Positions 4,737-5,668 of a stretch of 5,668 bases of DNA are shown piece by piece. The notes under the pieces were generated by a model. It saw nothing but the letters and a program-made list of their open reading frames with translations. It had not been told where the DNA came from and ran no database searches. The position numbers were made by a program, and so were the translations under genes. The number at the start of each line of letters is the position of its first letter. The stretch's first letter is position 1. This DNA is from Minisyncoccota bacterium (GTDB lineage Bacteria > Patescibacteriota > Minisyncoccia > Minisyncoccales > CG1-02-41-26): NCBI GenBank assembly GCA_028715435.1, contig JAQURU010000043.1, forward strand, positions 1 to 5,668. The letters run 5' to 3'.

Positions 4737-5668
4737 ATGAACATTGGATTTATAGTGGAACGCAATATTTACTTTAAGAGTTTTAGCCCAGTTATTGATG
4801 CTCTTTTAAAGAGAGGTCATCAAGTTTTTTGCTTGCATAACTATGGACAACCCAAAACCGGGTCCAAGGGCTATCAATTTCCCGCTATAAATCAAACTCC
4901 AAAATTTCAAAATGGTCAGGTTGCTTCTTTGGAGTTTAAAACAGAAGATGAATTTATTGAAAAAATTTTGCAAAATAATGTCCAGGTAGTTATTTCCCTA
5001 GATTTTATTGCAAGCTATATACCAATTAAAAATAAGTTAAAAGAAAAAAATGTTTTTTGGGTTTCTTTACAGAGCAGCTTTGACATTGGCCCGAGCTCTG
5101 GCGAATATCTAAAGGAGCCGGATAAGTTATTTGCATTTTCTACAGAGTGGCTTTTGGGGGTTTTCAAGTATTTATGTGAAATTAAAAAGAATCAAGAGAA
5201 AAGTTTTTTTGATTTTGAGCAAAATCTTCAGGAAAACATTAAAAAAGTCGGCTTTTGGGCTGCTGATACTCCTAATCTTTTTAATAAAGAGGCAATTAGA
5301 AAAGAGTGGGCAATTCCTCCAGAAAAAAAAGTGGTTTTGTTATTTCCCTTTCCTTTTGGCTCAAGCTTTAAAAAGCCCTGGGCTAAGTATATTTATGGAA
5401 TGCACAACAGATTTTTGCAATTGCCCATTGTTTTTTTGCTACGTAACAAGAGGTTTTTTCAGCAAGTAATTAGAAAAGAAAATGACTATGAAGCAATGAA
5501 AGCTATTAGAAAATTTTGCGATGCCAATAACGGTTTTTTACTTATAAAATCTCGGCAAAAAGATCCTGTTAAAAAATATGCCGCTAAAATGGCAGACAAG
5601 GTTTTATATGACCAGGAGTTTTACCCTTCAACTGTTTTGAAGTGTTTTGCTGTGGCCGATATTTTTTT
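4737..5668 (+). CDS. Probable GT-B glycosyl/glycerophosphate transferase, 3' end cut
   Basis: The frame starting at ATG 4737 is open for 310 codons to the window edge, with no stop, so the gene is truncated on its 3' side by the window. The N-terminus, MNIGFIVERNIYFKSFSPVI (1-20) followed by ALLKRGHQVF (22-31), is a first Rossmann strand and helix as in GT-B enzymes. LQNNVQVVISLD (78-89) looks like a second strand with its lead-in. KKVVLLFPFPFG (197-208) begins the C-terminal domain. KSRQKDP (271-277) and VLYDQEFYPSTVLKCFAVAD (289-308) resemble the 'K.HP.D... PS..lL..aD' donor-binding end of CDP-glycerol:glycerophosphotransferase-like and related transferases. There is no signal peptide or membrane helix. 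Its place after the methyltransferase suits a transferase of the same glycan. The fold assignment is by eye and moderate; donor and acceptor are unknown. Confidence 0.72.
   Translation, partial: MNIGFIVERNIYFKSFSPVIDALLKRGHQVFCLHNYGQPKTGSKGYQFPAINQTPKFQNGQVASLEFKTEDEFIEKILQNNVQVVISLDFIASYIPIKNKLKEKNVFWVSLQSSFDIGPSSGEYLKEPDKLFAFSTEWLLGVFKYLCEIKKNQEKSFFDFEQNLQENIKKVGFWAADTPNLFNKEAIRKEWAIPPEKKVVLLFPFPFGSSFKKPWAKYIYGMHNRFLQLPIVFLLRNKRFFQQVIRKENDYEAMKAIRKFCDANNGFLLIKSRQKDPVKKYAAKMADKVLYDQEFYPSTVLKCFAVADIF

Noticed and set aside
5131..5469. Plus-strand open frame of 112 codons with hydrophobic stretches
   Set aside because: It is in frame +1 inside the long open gene of frame +3 that begins at 4737. 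Its hydrophobicity comes from reading T-rich codons out of frame.
1..5668. TGA-to-glycine recoding, as in Gracilibacteria
   Set aside because: Six complete or partial genes contain no internal TGA, glycine uses GGN codons, and the SDR gene ends naturally at TGA.

Overview
This window is a compact, single-strand block of surface-polysaccharide genes, all on the + strand and almost without intergenic DNA. The composition is AT-rich, with many A and T homopolymer runs. Most starts lack a Shine-Dalgarno sequence. TGG encodes Trp throughout, and no gene carries an internal TGA, so the standard bacterial code fits and the TGA=Gly code of Gracilibacteria/SR1 does not. Small AT-rich genes, overlapping ends and absent ribosome-binding sites would suit a Patescibacteria (CPR) genome or another AT-rich environmental bacterium. 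That placement is an inference with low confidence; no phylogenetic marker gene is present.

Layout: (1) 1-502 holds the C-terminal part of an extended-SDR nucleotide-sugar epimerase/dehydratase. It reads cleanly from 68 onward, but its 5' part (1-139) looks like family sequence spread over all three frames. (2) 486-944 is a small RmlC-like cupin. (3) 954-1835 is an RmlD-like 4-keto-sugar reductase. (4) 1847-3049 is a non-hydrolysing UDP-HexNAc 2-epimerase that resembles FnlC/WbjD more than WecB. (5) 3039-3860 is a GT-A (GT2-like) glycosyltransferase. (6) 3850-4677 is a class I SAM-dependent methyltransferase. (7) 4737 to the window end is a partial gene, probably a GT-B type glycosyl or glycerophosphate transferase, running open off the edge.

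How they work together (inference): the first four genes would build one or more modified nucleotide sugars. An RmlD-like reductase next to an FnlC-like 2-epimerase recalls the last steps of UDP-6-deoxy-L-HexNAc synthesis (L-RhaNAc, L-QuiNAc or L-FucNAc). The two transferases would add sugars to a lipid-linked glycan, and the methyltransferase may decorate it. Three gene pairs overlap (17, 11 and 11 bases), which points to one transcript with coupled translation. No flippase, polymerase, RNA gene, mobile element or CRISPR array is visible. I did not find a clearly new biological system. The most unusual points are the scrambled 5' end of the first gene, a near-duplicate sequence at two overlapping gene junctions, and a cupin lacking expected catalytic residues.
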